From the NCBI GenBank assembly GCA_002794735.1, contig NBAZ01000001.1, positions 310,001 through 374,000 of the forward strand: a stretch of 64,000 nt of DNA, written 5' to 3'. Both the position numbers and the translations under genes were made by a program. The notes below the pieces were generated by a model. The model did no database searches. It saw only the letters and a list, made by a program, of their open reading frames with translations, and was not told the origin of the DNA. Origin of the DNA: Pyrrhoderma lamaoense (Eukaryota; Basidiomycota; Agaricomycetes; Hymenochaetales; Hymenochaetaceae). This document shows, in pieces, positions 50,201 through 61,900 of this stretch; position 1 is the first letter of the stretch; each line of letters begins with the position of its first letter.

Positions 50201-52419
50201 TGGGCTCAAAAAAAAAAAAGAAAAGAAAGGACAAATCCCGCCGGAGACGAAGCAAAAAAGCCCAACAACACCAGAAAACCCTCAAAAAAAACCCCCAAAG
50301 AAAAACCAAACCAAAAAACGTTCACAAAAAAAAACCAAAAAACTAAAAACTCACTCATCAACAAACTTATTAGCCAACATAAGCGCACACACCGCAACCC
50401 TAAACTCACTCCCCCTCCGTCCAAGATCAAAATCATTCCGCTCCTTGAGCCTGAAGATGTAATGTAACGCCAACACGATCACGCTCTGGCTTACTTGGGT
50501 AGTGGCTAACAACCGGGCCATGAACGCTATGAATTCGGGGGACGCGCAGAATTGGAGGGAGGCCGTTTGGGGGTTGAGAGTGGACGGGAGCAGAATGGGC
50601 GTGGTGGTGGTGGTGGTGTGTGAGAGAGGGGGGATGGGGAGGTTGGAGAGTGTGGGGAATGTGATGAGGAGGAAGAAGAGGAGGAGGACGAAGAGTGGTG
50701 GTGGTGGGTTTAAACGTAGAGGAGGACTTACATCCATTATGATGACGGTGGTGGTGGTGGTGGTTAACAGAAGAAGACGAAGCTCCAGAAGCAGCAGAAC
50801 AAGAAGAAGTAATAACGTTCGGTGACCGTCCTCTCTCCCGTCTTCTCTCCCGCTCACGTCGTTCCCGTCTCGCACGCGCACTAGCAGCGGCTCGCGGACC
50901 GAGCGAATTCGAAAACCAGAGATAACACACCATCTCACACGTCTTCTCCGCCACAAAATGTGTACTTCGCTTGTCGGGAGCGTTTGCGTCATTCCGTATG
51001 CTGTTCTTGTTGTTGGTGTTGGTTGTTGTTGAAGTTGTTAATGTCATTATTGTTGCTGTTGCTGTTGCTGTTACTCGCGTTGTTGTTAGAAGTGAATAAG
51101 CTTCCGTCGCCTTTTTCCCGGCTCTGGGTGTTCGACGAGGAAGAAGCGGAAGAGGAAGAAGAGACCCAATCCGTTAGATGCGCGTAGGATTGCGCAGCCT
51201 GGTCAGGGTACGCCAACGAAGTGTATTCACCAGCCGTCGCACCGTTCACAGTCGGCAATTGAGGAGACACAGTTGTCTCCGCGGCATTAACACCAGCAGT
51301 CTGAAGACTACCGTAAGTCGAATTCGGATCATAAGTATACGCCGAAACAGAATGAGACGAAGTCCGGTGTTGTTGTTGTTGTGTTGTTGGTGTAGACGTT
51401 CTTGTTCCCTCTGCTGTCTTTGTCTCTCCTGCTGATACTCCCACTCCCATTCCGGATGCATAGGCTCATCCTCATTATCATCGTAATCGATTTCAGAGTC
51501 CGCGTCCACGTTAATCGACACGTCTTGTTCAGGTTCTGAGACAGCTTCTCTTTCCGCAGCGTCCGTATCCGCCTGCATCGAACTCGTCATGTCACTCTCG
51601 TAACGTTCGTCAAGGAGATCGTCTTCGTCGATCGGAGAAGGGGATGGTGAAGCTAGGAGAGGCGAGACGTTGGTCGTCAGAGGAGACTGAAGACGGGAAG
51701 GACCTGGTTGCTTGTCCCTCCACAATGCTGTATGCGAGAATTGTACGTCGTCCGGTGGTGTCACTGGAGAATGATATGTTGATTATATATATCATAAGTG
51801 TATACATTTTTTGCCGGCACGAAGGAGACGGAAGTAGAGGTCATTCCAACAAGGTCAGAAGCCCGCATGAAATGAAGCACGGCGAGTATAATAAGGAATA
51901 TGAGCATGCAGAAAGTCGGTCAGTCGGATGTAAGAAAGAAATGTTTTATAATTTGAAAAATGAAGGAAGAATAAAAGGGTGACGCGAGAAGGGGGAGGAT
52001 GAGGAGGGGGAGAGGAAGATCTTATTTGAAAATAAAGAAGGATAGGAGGACGTACAAGGAGAAGATGAACTAGGCCAGTGACGATCGAAGTGAGTTATTG
52101 GCGGTAGAGTAAGATGGTCCTGGCCTTGTCTCTGGTAGACGGCGGTAGATGGATAGTGTGCGTGCATAGAGTAGTCGCGAGGATAAGAGCTATAAGAGCT
52201 GTTAACCGGTGCAGAGTCTGGAGTAGGATACGCAGAAGTGGATGAATGCGTCGTTGTTGCGTTTGCTGAAGCAGTGTAGTGTTGCGGGATGGCGGGACTC
52301 TTAACGGAGGCAGGAGTAGACTGTATGCCCGAGTGCAGATGATGGTGATGGTGTTCTGACAGAGCAGGCAAAGTCCGCCAAGCGTTCCAGTCGTCGGCGG
52401 TGGTGTGTACGCTGTGCAT
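47222..52419 (-). CDS. Pcl/Pho80-type cyclin with very long low-complexity tail; frameshifted
   Basis: Regulatory cyclin partner of a Pho85/Cdk5-like kinase, inferred from family. Exon 1 (MHSVHTTADDWNAWRTLPAL) splices to TPPDDVQFSHTALWRDKQPG and a long Ser/Gln/Asn/Asp-rich segment. The cyclin core follows: THFVAEKTCEMVCYLWFS, FCASPEFIAFMARLLATTQVS, SVIVLALHYIFRLKERN, SEFRVAVCALMLANKFVDD, then across an intron of about 320 bp NTYTNKTWSDVSGIALEEL, MEREFLQGVGFKLFVD and YESWLNLL. About 850 further codons are Gln, His, Tyr/Gly, Thr and Arg/Glu-rich (long H, Q and E runs) to the stop at 47222. Frame changes occur at least near 51385, 51015, 49877, and several times between 49350 and 48480. Several coincide with triplet repeats. 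A linker in the core (50560-50830) may hide another intron. One gene or two cannot be settled by eye, but all pieces are on one strand. Confidence 0.75.
50128..50207 (-). ncRNA. tRNA-like or hairpin element inside a cyclin intron
   Basis: Within the long intron (about 50029-50354) a compact, less skewed segment stands out. It has a perfect 8-bp inverted repeat (ACGCGTCC at 50131-50138 with GGACGCGT at 50167-50174) and a second stem GCCCA/TGGGC at 50185-50205. On the minus strand it shows GGTTCAAAACC, close to the tRNA B-box, preceded by a D-arm-like CTTGG-loop-CTAAG. No acceptor stem or proper 7-nt anticodon loop can be formed. This could be a decayed tRNA, the head of a short retroelement, or a splicing hairpin. 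Confidence 0.25.
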
Positions 52420-53784
52420 TGCTCCCCTCCTTTCTTTTTGCTGTTGTTTTCAAACTTTTGGATTAAACTCTGGATTGAACAAGTCGGAGGGGTATTCGCG
52501 GGCGAGAAGAGAGAAGCAGGTGAGAAGGAAAATATACTTTTATTTTTATAAAAAAAAAGAAAGAAAGAGAAGATGCGAGGAAGATATGATGAGTAGGAGA
52601 AGGGATTTACTGGAAGCTGATTGCAGCAGTAGTAGCAGCAGCAGCAGCAGCAGCAACAGGAGCGGCGGCAGGGATGGAGAGGGCTGTATGAAAAGCCATG
52701 TCTTATGGCGAAGAGGCCGAGTAAAAGTAGTCACGGACGCCAATCAACGGAATGCTAATTAATGATTTCACTTTTCCCTTAATCCCCATATTATCTAACA
52801 TCTTCTCACATCCCTTCCATCCGAAAAATTCATTCCCTCCGAAAATACGAATATAATATTCAAATATTGGGCAAGTCGTTCTAGGGTTACAAAGCGTCCG
52901 AATCTGGACGGTGTCTCCATCACTGGAGGACCCTGAGCGATAGCCTTTCCATAGCCTTTCCCCAAGTTTGAGATATATAGGGCAGTATTAGTCAGCAGGT
53001 AGCCGAAAGTAGGCGTTTAGAGTGTGCCTGAGTAACCCGAGACAAGGAATGGATAATGAGATCTCTCTCGTATTCTTAGCTCCTCCTCTTTTTCTCGATG
53101 GATGCCCTGACGACGTACCGATGACGGTTCTCGTTAACGAAAGTGGCAATCCCACTAAAAAAACGCTAATTCCCTTCCATCCACTCACACACCCCCGAAC
53201 CGCTTATCCCTTGGCTGGTTTTTTTTTCGCTCTCTTTAATCCCTTTTTTTAAATTTTTATTTCACTTCTATATTTATCCACATTTCACCATTCACTCCAT
53301 TTTTTCATCTCTTTTTTTCCTTTTTCCTTCCCCTTCCCCCTTTTTTCACTTTCCATACCTGTGTTTTCTTTTTTCTTTTTTTATTTATTGATTATGAGCA
53401 TTAGACTTTTTTTTCGGAGCACGGAACGGGGCCACTTTGAAACGCTATCGGTTGATCGCCTCTGTCACGTACAGAGGAAGGAGAGATGATTGATAAAAAC
53501 CAATGCGTTCTCTGTGTGCCTCTGTGTGTCTCTGTTGTCCCCAATCTGTCCTTGTCGTGACGGGAAGCGCTACCCCCCCGCGTTTCCTACCACTTCTCTT
53601 CCCTCTCGTCCTCTTACTTCATCGGTACACACTCACATAAGCATTTCATTTCCCGTTCTACGTGTACATGTATTTTCAAATTAGATAATTATAATAATAA
53701 TAATAAAATTATAATGAAATAAACGATTCCATCCCTTCCATCCATCCATCCATCATCCATCTCGCTTCTCGAAAAGCGACAAAG

Positions 53785-53835
53785 ATCCCGCGCGCCCGTG
53801 CCGCGCCCCGCGTGGGGCTCACCTTCAGCCCCCTC
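53785..53835 (-). promoter_or_regulatory. GC-rich islet with a splice-donor-like site
   Basis: About 50 bp almost entirely G and C (CGCGCGCCC, CCGCGCCCCGCG) within AT-rich DNA 1.4 kb upstream of the cyclin start. On the minus strand it contains CTGAAG followed by GTGAGC, a consensus 5' splice site. It could mark a noncoding first exon and CpG-like promoter of the cyclin gene. Inference only. Confidence 0.3.
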
Positions 53836-54007
53836 CCATCTCGTCTTGAATCGACTTAAATACAAATACTCTTACTCATACTGACCAACTCTATATTTAT
53901 TTATTTTACTAAGAATTTGATACTACGATAGACTCTTTTTTCTCTCTCCCTCTTTACTAGATATCTATTCCCTTCGTTCCCCCCACCTCCATCTCCATCT
54001 CCCTCTC

Positions 54008-54036
54008 TATAACTATAACTATAACTATAATCATAA
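54008..54036. repeat. (TATAAC)n microsatellite
   Basis: Four near-perfect copies of TATAAC continuing into degenerate AATAAC units. Confidence 0.85.
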
Positions 54037-55404
54037 CAATAACTATTTATATCTTTATTTATATTTCAAGTCTCCCTTTCGCCCTCCATCCATCCATCTT
54101 ATGATTGATCTATCTTAGTATCTATCCTCGTATAATAATCAAATGAGCTAAGGGGGGGGGCGAGCGATGGCTGGCTGGCTTGATACTTCGGTGTTTGATG
54201 CTTTGGTACTTTGATATTTGATGATCTTTTTTTACACATGCACATACGCATACACACTTACTCCTCACGCATATATACATTCTCTTATTCGTATTTCAAA
54301 TTACCAATAAAGAGTGATTTGGTAAGGGGTAAGGAAAGAATTGTATGATGCAGTGATGTATACCAACGAACAATGAACAATGGACAATGGATAATGAAGT
54401 CAAACGAAAATATACGCATACTTAGTGATACCGTAACTGTCCTTCTAATATTAAATATTAGTATAAATGTATTCTTCGCTAATCACAACAAACCAATCCA
54501 ATACCTCCATCGATATTTAATAGCCCTCCAAACAGAAGAAGAAAAGAGAAGAGGGTATTTCACTACTACTACTACTACTACTCTGATACACACACATCTT
54601 CGTTTGTTGATCAGTGAGTAAAGAGTAGTGAGTGGTGAGTGATACTGCTAGTACTGCGCCTGTACCCATCAATCCTTCGATCCTTCGTCCTTCGTCTTTC
54701 GTCCTTAGATCAAACACGTAAGATACCATACATCAAACATCAGGCATCAAGGATAGTCACATATATGCATCACGTACACGAATTCAGTATAAGAGTAATC
54801 ATAATCAAAACGTAAGCTATTTGTATTAACATTATCGAAAAGAGTTGCCATGAGCCATGAGTCGTGATTTCCGAGAGTTCTTTCGTCTTTCGTCTTTTGG
54901 ATGGGTAAGGGTAAGGGTGGGGTAAGTAATGAGTAAATAGTAAGTAAAGAATAAGAGTTTTAGAGGTTTAGAGTGAGGCGGGCAGGTGGGCGGGGGTTAA
55001 TTGTTATTGTTAATTGTTACTGTTGATTGTTATTGTTCTTTTGGGTTGTGTGTGAGATGTAGATGTAGATGGATATCAAGACCGTCAAAACATGAAGATA
55101 TCGTAAAAATCGTAAAAATCGATCGTTATTGCTATTGTGATTGTTATTGTGATTGGTAGGTAGTCTTTTCATAGCCAGCCACCAGCCACTAGCCGTGCAC
55201 TGGGCTACTGGTCGCTTGCCCTACATAGCCCAATTAAAACAAACTACTAGCGACGACAAAATAGACTGAGAAAGAAAAAAAGAGGAAAAGTAAGAAAAAG
55301 TAACTTTACATGTAAACCGCGGAACAACACACACAAACACCAGAAAAAAAAAAAGAGCACAGGGAACAGGACACAGGATACTCGGTATACTCCTGGTGTT
55401 GGTT

Positions 55405-55433
55405 TGTTTATGTTTATGTTTATGTTTATGTTT
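55405..55433. repeat. (TTTATG)n microsatellite
   Basis: About four to five tandem TTTATG units ending in TTTGTG. Confidence 0.9.
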
Positions 55434-55913
55434 GTGGCGCGGAGCGTCGGGGGCCACAAAAAGCCCAAGTCCCAAAGAGAGATATAAGATGTGAGATGTG
55501 AGTACAAGGAATAACGTTAATCGGTCCCGGATCAAATTCTTTTTCTTTCTTTTTTTTTTCCACTCTTTTTTCTTTTTGTGTGTGTGGGCTGTGTGGGCTG
55601 TGTCCAAAGTCCAGTGCACAGTGTATACTCCGAGCTGTGTATGTTCCTTACCTATATCCTATATACTATAACCTATATACTATATTCGTATAGCTGTGGT
55701 CTGTAAACTCTTTCTTAAACTCTTAGGTGGTTGGTTACTACGTTCCCCCCTCACCTAACATCACCACCACCGACTGGCTGTTCCTCCTGTTCCCTCTCGG
55801 CCCCAATCGAGCACCGCGCCCCTTTCTTAACAAGGGCAAATGATTGGTTGGGTTGAGTTGGGCCGGGTTGTTGATTGAGTGAATAGGTTGTAGGCTGTAC
55901 CGGAGCTGGTATC

Positions 55914-55956
55914 GAGTAGAGAGTAGAGAGTAGAGAGTAGAGAGTAGAGAGTAGAG
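55914..55956. repeat. (GAGTAGA)n minisatellite
   Basis: Six tandem 7-bp units (AGTAGAG) ending at GTAGAGATGG. Purine-rich on the plus strand. Confidence 0.9.
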
Positions 55957-58900
55957 ATGGAAGATGGAAAGAAAAAAAACTAAATAAGTAGATGTAGAGA
56001 CTTCGCAGAGAGCATTAAGCTATCGCTATCAAACAATAACAATTACAATTACAATCACAATTACTGTGTCTGTAACTAAGATCGTTTTACAAGTCCAACG
56101 TACAGCGGTAGATACAGAGATGCAGGTGTAATAGTAAACAGACGGCGACTTCACCTATTCGTGTGGCCAAAAAGTCTGAAGCACCCGTTGGTAGCAAATC
56201 GGGATTTTCAATGTGGGATGGGTGACTGGTACTTACTGGTATCTATAATCTAGTGGCATCCAACAACATACATTACCAACCCGCCCACACACACACACAC
56301 GTATAGCTTCTCATCTTCATTACTTATCTATTTCTCAAGGTTTTGCGGGGTGCCAGGGTGTTAGGGATATGTGTACATTATATAATATCGTATTCTGTAT
56401 CCTGTATCCCGTAATAGACGTCCCACACTACCCTTAACTATCACTCTTCCCTTCTTCTTCTCCCTTCTTTTGCTTTTTCTTTACGCCCGCGCTCGGAAGT
56501 AGGAAGTACCCGTCCTCCTACACCACCATACCACATACCTCTCTTCCGTTTCCGTGTATCTGTTTGACGTTTTGTAAGTCATGTGAAGTGTGCGAGGTGC
56601 GAGCTCACCAGAATAGGGAAAATCTCATTTTGAATCCCGAGTCTATGATTGCTTTCCAGTTGATGTTATGTTGATTTGCATCTTACGAGTATACGAATAT
56701 ACCAGTGCTAAGTGCTAAGAGAGAGAAAAAAGTGTTGGGGATGTCGGTGAATCTGAGTGTCCGACCCGATGCTATGTTATGTTAAGTTTAGTTAAGTTGA
56801 GTTGAGTTATCTTAAGAAGTAAATAGGCGAGAGTCAAAACACTAGAAAGAATCGATTGATATATGTGTATAATTAGATGGTATTAGTGTTTTTGATGGTA
56901 CATGTACGACTTTTCATCAGCATCAGAGAGTTATGGGAGTTATGAGCCACAGAGAGAGGGGGGAACGAAAAAAGGGGGATAAGGTAGAGTAAAAGAATGA
57001 AAAGCCCCGATAGGCAGAACAAAAGATAGATAGCTAAGAAGTTGAGCCCGTACATGTACATGTACATCATGATTATACATAGTCAAAGTGAGAAGAAGTT
57101 GACAAAAAGAAAAAAACCCAAGAGAGAGCCAGCAAGACGCATCAAAGAAAAAAGAAAGAAAACTTGATGTTCTTGAAAAATTCCTCGACTTCCTTTTTTT
57201 TTTCAACTCTATTTTTAGTTAATCTATTCTTCGTCTTTACTTCCTTTCTACACCCTTTCTGTAATTGAATGATCATGTGAGCACACGAGTTCTATCAACC
57301 ATCACACATGAAGGGTATTTTTTTGGAGGAGGGGGGAAGATGACAGGGTCGGCGGCCGTGAAAACTATAAGAAGATGGGATGATCATGATATGATGAGAG
57401 AGAAAGAGAGAGAGTTGAGAACTGAAAGCTGAGAACTGAGCTGAGATAACTACGAGGAAAGAAGTTAATGTAAGAGTTAAGCATCAAAGTCTCCCGGATC
57501 GAAGATTTAAATTTATGACTTACTAACTTAGGGTTGAGGTGTGGGATCCCTGGAACCGGTGAAGTGAGGATACCCCTAGAGAAAGAAAGAAAGGCATTAC
57601 TATACGTTTAGAAATAGAATGGAGTAACATCACGATGGAGGATGTATCAGGGAGCTCAAGAACCTGAGAACCCCATACGAGAATAAGTTTATGATGTAAG
57701 TTTATGTGTATCATTGGATGTGAGTTAGACAAGGTAAAGCTAAACAAAGAAAGAAATTTAGAAAAGAATTTCACCTTCGTCCTCTTCTTCGATCTTGGGA
57801 GAAAGGGATAGATTCTCACACAATTCCTTTTTTGGTTATAAAACTCACGTATGCGTATATAACTTATAAGCCACTCTTTATTCTCAGCTTTCAAGTAACT
57901 ATGTAATACCTTTTTTTTAGAATAAGACATTATTAGTAATCTGCTATTCGATGACCATCGAGCCACCCCCGTCCCTAGGGCGCTTATCGAATGGAAAGTT
58001 TCACAAAGTTCGAGATCCTTTCCCTATTCCCTATTCAAGCTCTTTCCTTTACTGAAAATCCGATACGGGGACAGGGGAAACACGAGAATATGGACCACAT
58101 GAATTGGTCAACATCATCATATGTATCTTTACACGTACAGTGTGACTCTTCTGCCTATCGATCGTCCCATTATTTGCTCTCTCGTACCCAAACCTTCTCC
58201 TTTCATTTCCTATCTCTTTTTGAATTACTTTACTTTTTTCTCTCTCCCTCTTCCCTTCCTTCCCTCCTTCTTGCCATCCATCAAAAATCACTTCCTACCT
58301 TCGTTTCATTTCTAGACTTGTGTTCAATCCTTCTGCAGTCTCCTTCCTTTTCTTTGCGTCATATCGCCATTATACCCCCGGCCTAGGGTCTTCTGAGCAA
58401 GAAGACAAGAAGGCCTTCCTTCCTTCCTTTTCCTACAAAGTCATGCTCTGCACCCTTCGGTCTACCAGCTCACCCTTCAACGAGGGGAGTTTAATAGCCG
58501 TGGGAATACACCTATTGGCTTCTTGGCCCTCGGTCACGTTCACGGCTTCGGGGTCTCGGGCCCAAACGCCTCTGATGTAGGGGAAACAACTAGAACTTGA
58601 CATCCACCCGCTTTTTTTTAAGAAAAAGAGATCTGTTTTATCATACAGAGAAACGTTTTGACAAATGGAGAAGTTCTCTTAGGTTTTTCTCATCGTAGAT
58701 CGCGCCCTTTTTTGAGAGCCTCGTCAAGGAATTGATTATTATTATTATTTTGTTTCGCGATTCGTGTGTGTCAGTCTATAGGTAATATGAAACAAAAGAT
58801 AGGGAAAGTGAATGTGTTGGTTTTGGGTAAAGTAGGGTTCCCTGACTTTGATCGTTACCGCTGGCATCACCATCTGTTTTTTGTTGTTTTTAATTCGCCT

Positions 58901-61900
58901 TTTTTGTAAATTTCATGATTTATACTACGTATTATATGCTAAGTACTAGCTTCTTACATTATGCTGTCCACTCTGAGGGGGAAAGTCGCATACATGTGTG
59001 GCACATCTGAAATATATGCTCAAGTAGAAAACAAATCTCCTTGCAGTAACAGCCCTTAAAAACGAAATTTGCGGTTTGGTTTGGCATTCTTCTTTTTCAC
59101 CATTTCTCATTTTATTATAATAATAAAAGAGGAAGAAAGAAAAAATTCCATTGCGGCCAATGATGACCTATCGCCGTAGAACTAGGAATCTAAAGTCATC
59201 TCGTGAAGTTTTGGAGATGTGCAGTGTTCGTTCGTCTCCTTTTCAACCCAGGATCTAGGATCGAGTTCGTCTCATACTACTTCCTCTTCTTTATCTACAC
59301 GTAGACGCCTTCATCCCGTAAGTAGCCATAAAAGTAGTAAACCCAAGTATGGATTTACTAACTTTGAATGGGTTCTTGGAGCCATTTGTCATAAACCAGA
59401 AGAGTAATTGAGTAAATCTCCACAAAACACGGAACTATAACTGAGGATATTCATTCTTAATGGGAAATTTCTTCGCTGTCCGGGAAACGGCTCATTCTTG
59501 CCGCTCAAAAAGAAAAAGATAATAATAATAATAATGAAATCGCTAGTATCTAATTAAAGGAGGTCAGGATTAGTAAAACTCCCAGAATTCTCGGGGATGT
59601 GTGGCATGTTTTGTTCGAATGGGATACATATGTAGATCGTGCGTTTCGTGCATCTATTACCGAAAGCTGAATGGATAATCATAGGTGCGTAGTTCGTGAA
59701 AGAACTCAAGGTATCATATACACAGATTTTGTGTATCAAAATTCCATTTCTGTCCTCCTCCTCCCCCTAGTCGCAGGGAAACCCGATGCAGGATTGATAA
59801 GATGTCAAGATTCTTAGATTACACTGTATGCATATATGTGTGTAGGCTATCCCATTCATGTGTATTTTAGGTATGCTTTTCGTTCGTAACCTGTTAACTA
59901 ATCTTAGAATTTGCCCTGCCCCTTACCATATTTGAGCGCGACCCAGTAGATATCAGAAGGCAGTGATAACTTTGAAACAAGAAGCAAGAAGGATGAAAGG
60001 GGTGATCACGGTTAATGTAAAAAGTCTGAGACTATAAAAAAAAAACAGTAGTGCGCGTTATTGTATAGAGATGGGGATACTACTATAACTCACATACGTA
60101 CACACATGAATTGAGATACAATGGTACAGCACACGCTCACGTAAACCCAAAATTTACTTACATACATACCCATCGAGATGTATATAGTACAAGGAGGTAG
60201 GTAATAGCAAGTAGTTCGCTTCTGTTTCTGAATAAGGAAGAAGACGCTATCCGGACGCGGGTCGGCGCCATAAGAGAAAAACCCGAAAGAATGGGGGTAT
60301 AGTGTATCAGTATATGATAATCAGCATGTATAGCTGATACATAGTATCTGGTAATCTCTTCCTAGAAGCCGGGGCGTCGGATGGGAGAGGAAGGGAGAAA
60401 AAGAAGGAGCTTCCATTCGTAGTGATATAGCCCATCTTGCCTTGATCTCTTACATCTTAGAATTCATCTTACTTTTACGGATTCTTACCCATGAAATTTC
60501 TCACAGGGACGATGCGGTGCGGCGTGGACGCAATAGACTGTGGAGTGGAAAGGGGTGAATAAGGGAATGGAAAAGAAATTGAGCGGATGGGCGGATAGCG
60601 GAGAGGGAAGAGGGGGAGAGAGGAGGGGTTCAATTGCTAGTTGCTGACTGTCACAGCTCGAGACTATTCATATTCTCGGATTCTATGAAAATCTGTCACA
60701 CACAACTGGCATTGGCGCACACGGTTACACATGCAGCACAGGGATTCGCCTCTTCCCGTGGCCCTTTCCAGTTGTTGTAATGTCATTTTTCACTTTTATT
60801 GTTAATTACTGAATATTCCCAGTAACTATAAACTAGTATTCTTTTTGATGAGAGTAGGATTGACTCCGTGACAGCATTCATATACAAATATATCTTTTTT
60901 ACACCATATCTGATATCGTTATGGCTTTGATAACTGATACAGGTAACACCCTACATATCTCGACACTTCCCACTCCTTTTTCCCCCTCACATAACAAACA
61001 ATGGAGATATTATTTTATCCAAATCTGTACTTATTCTTGTCATGACTGAGCGGGAAGTTTTCCCCGTCTACTAGCGTGATCATTGGGAGGCGACAAATTA
61101 AATATTGAAATTGTTTACGGGCCGCAAACCATAAGATCTCCCGAACTGTATATCTATATCCGTATTCATCTCCATGCGCTAACATCTATATTTACGTCCA
61201 TGTTCTCATCCAAAACCGTATCTATATATCTAATACCTATATGTAAACACATTAACAAACCGTGACCCTTCATCTTCTCCCGGCTCGTCAAACCCGGTCA
61301 AGTAAAGGTATGGTGTGAGTGAGGTATCGGGAGTAAGTTCAAAGCTAATCGGTACATTCTCACATTCCGCACAAAGTGCACCGGATCATATAGTGTACAT
61401 GTACATGTATCATATTTATGTGTGCAACTTCAATGTCAATCGTGTAAGCCTCTCCACTATGCGAGAACCTCTTCTAATTGAGTAACATTGATAATCGTAG
61501 GAACCTATCTTTCGCGTGCGTATTGGTCAAGAGCGGGTGCGTCGGAGCTACGGAGCTATGGGGCTATGGAGGTAAAGGGGGAAGAGATGGAGACGCGGTC
61601 TACTTAGGAAGAACGTGAGTATAAACTAGAAGTAAGTTTAGAGTGGCTAAGGATTACTATTAGTAGGCGGTGGTAGTGATATTCGGTATGTAAGTGTCAG
61701 ATTCAGCGGTTTGTCTTAGTGTCTTATCCCAGTAAGTGGTGCTCGGTGGTGGTAATGGTGCGGAGGAAGGGTAGAAGGGGTAAAAAGGGGGAAGCTGTCA
61801 AAAATTATAATCATAATCAAAACTCAAACTCAAAAGTTCAAGTGTTCAGCTCAGAAATTCAATAAGCTCACGCGAGGATGTCCTATAGTTGGAAGTACAG

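Noticed and set aside
54895..54930. Telomere-like GGGTAAGGGTAAGGGT
   Set aside because: Two to three degenerate copies only, not at a contig end, among other short repeats.
56160..56245. 5S rRNA-like words (GAAGCACCCG, GATGGGTGAC)
   Set aside because: Only two short matches to the 5S internal promoter region; the rest does not align from memory and no terminator or stem 1 pairing is visible.
57523..58386. 147-codon minus and 131-codon plus ORFs in the desert
   Set aside because: Pyrimidine-tract translations rich in Ser, Phe and Leu, without splice partners or family resemblance.
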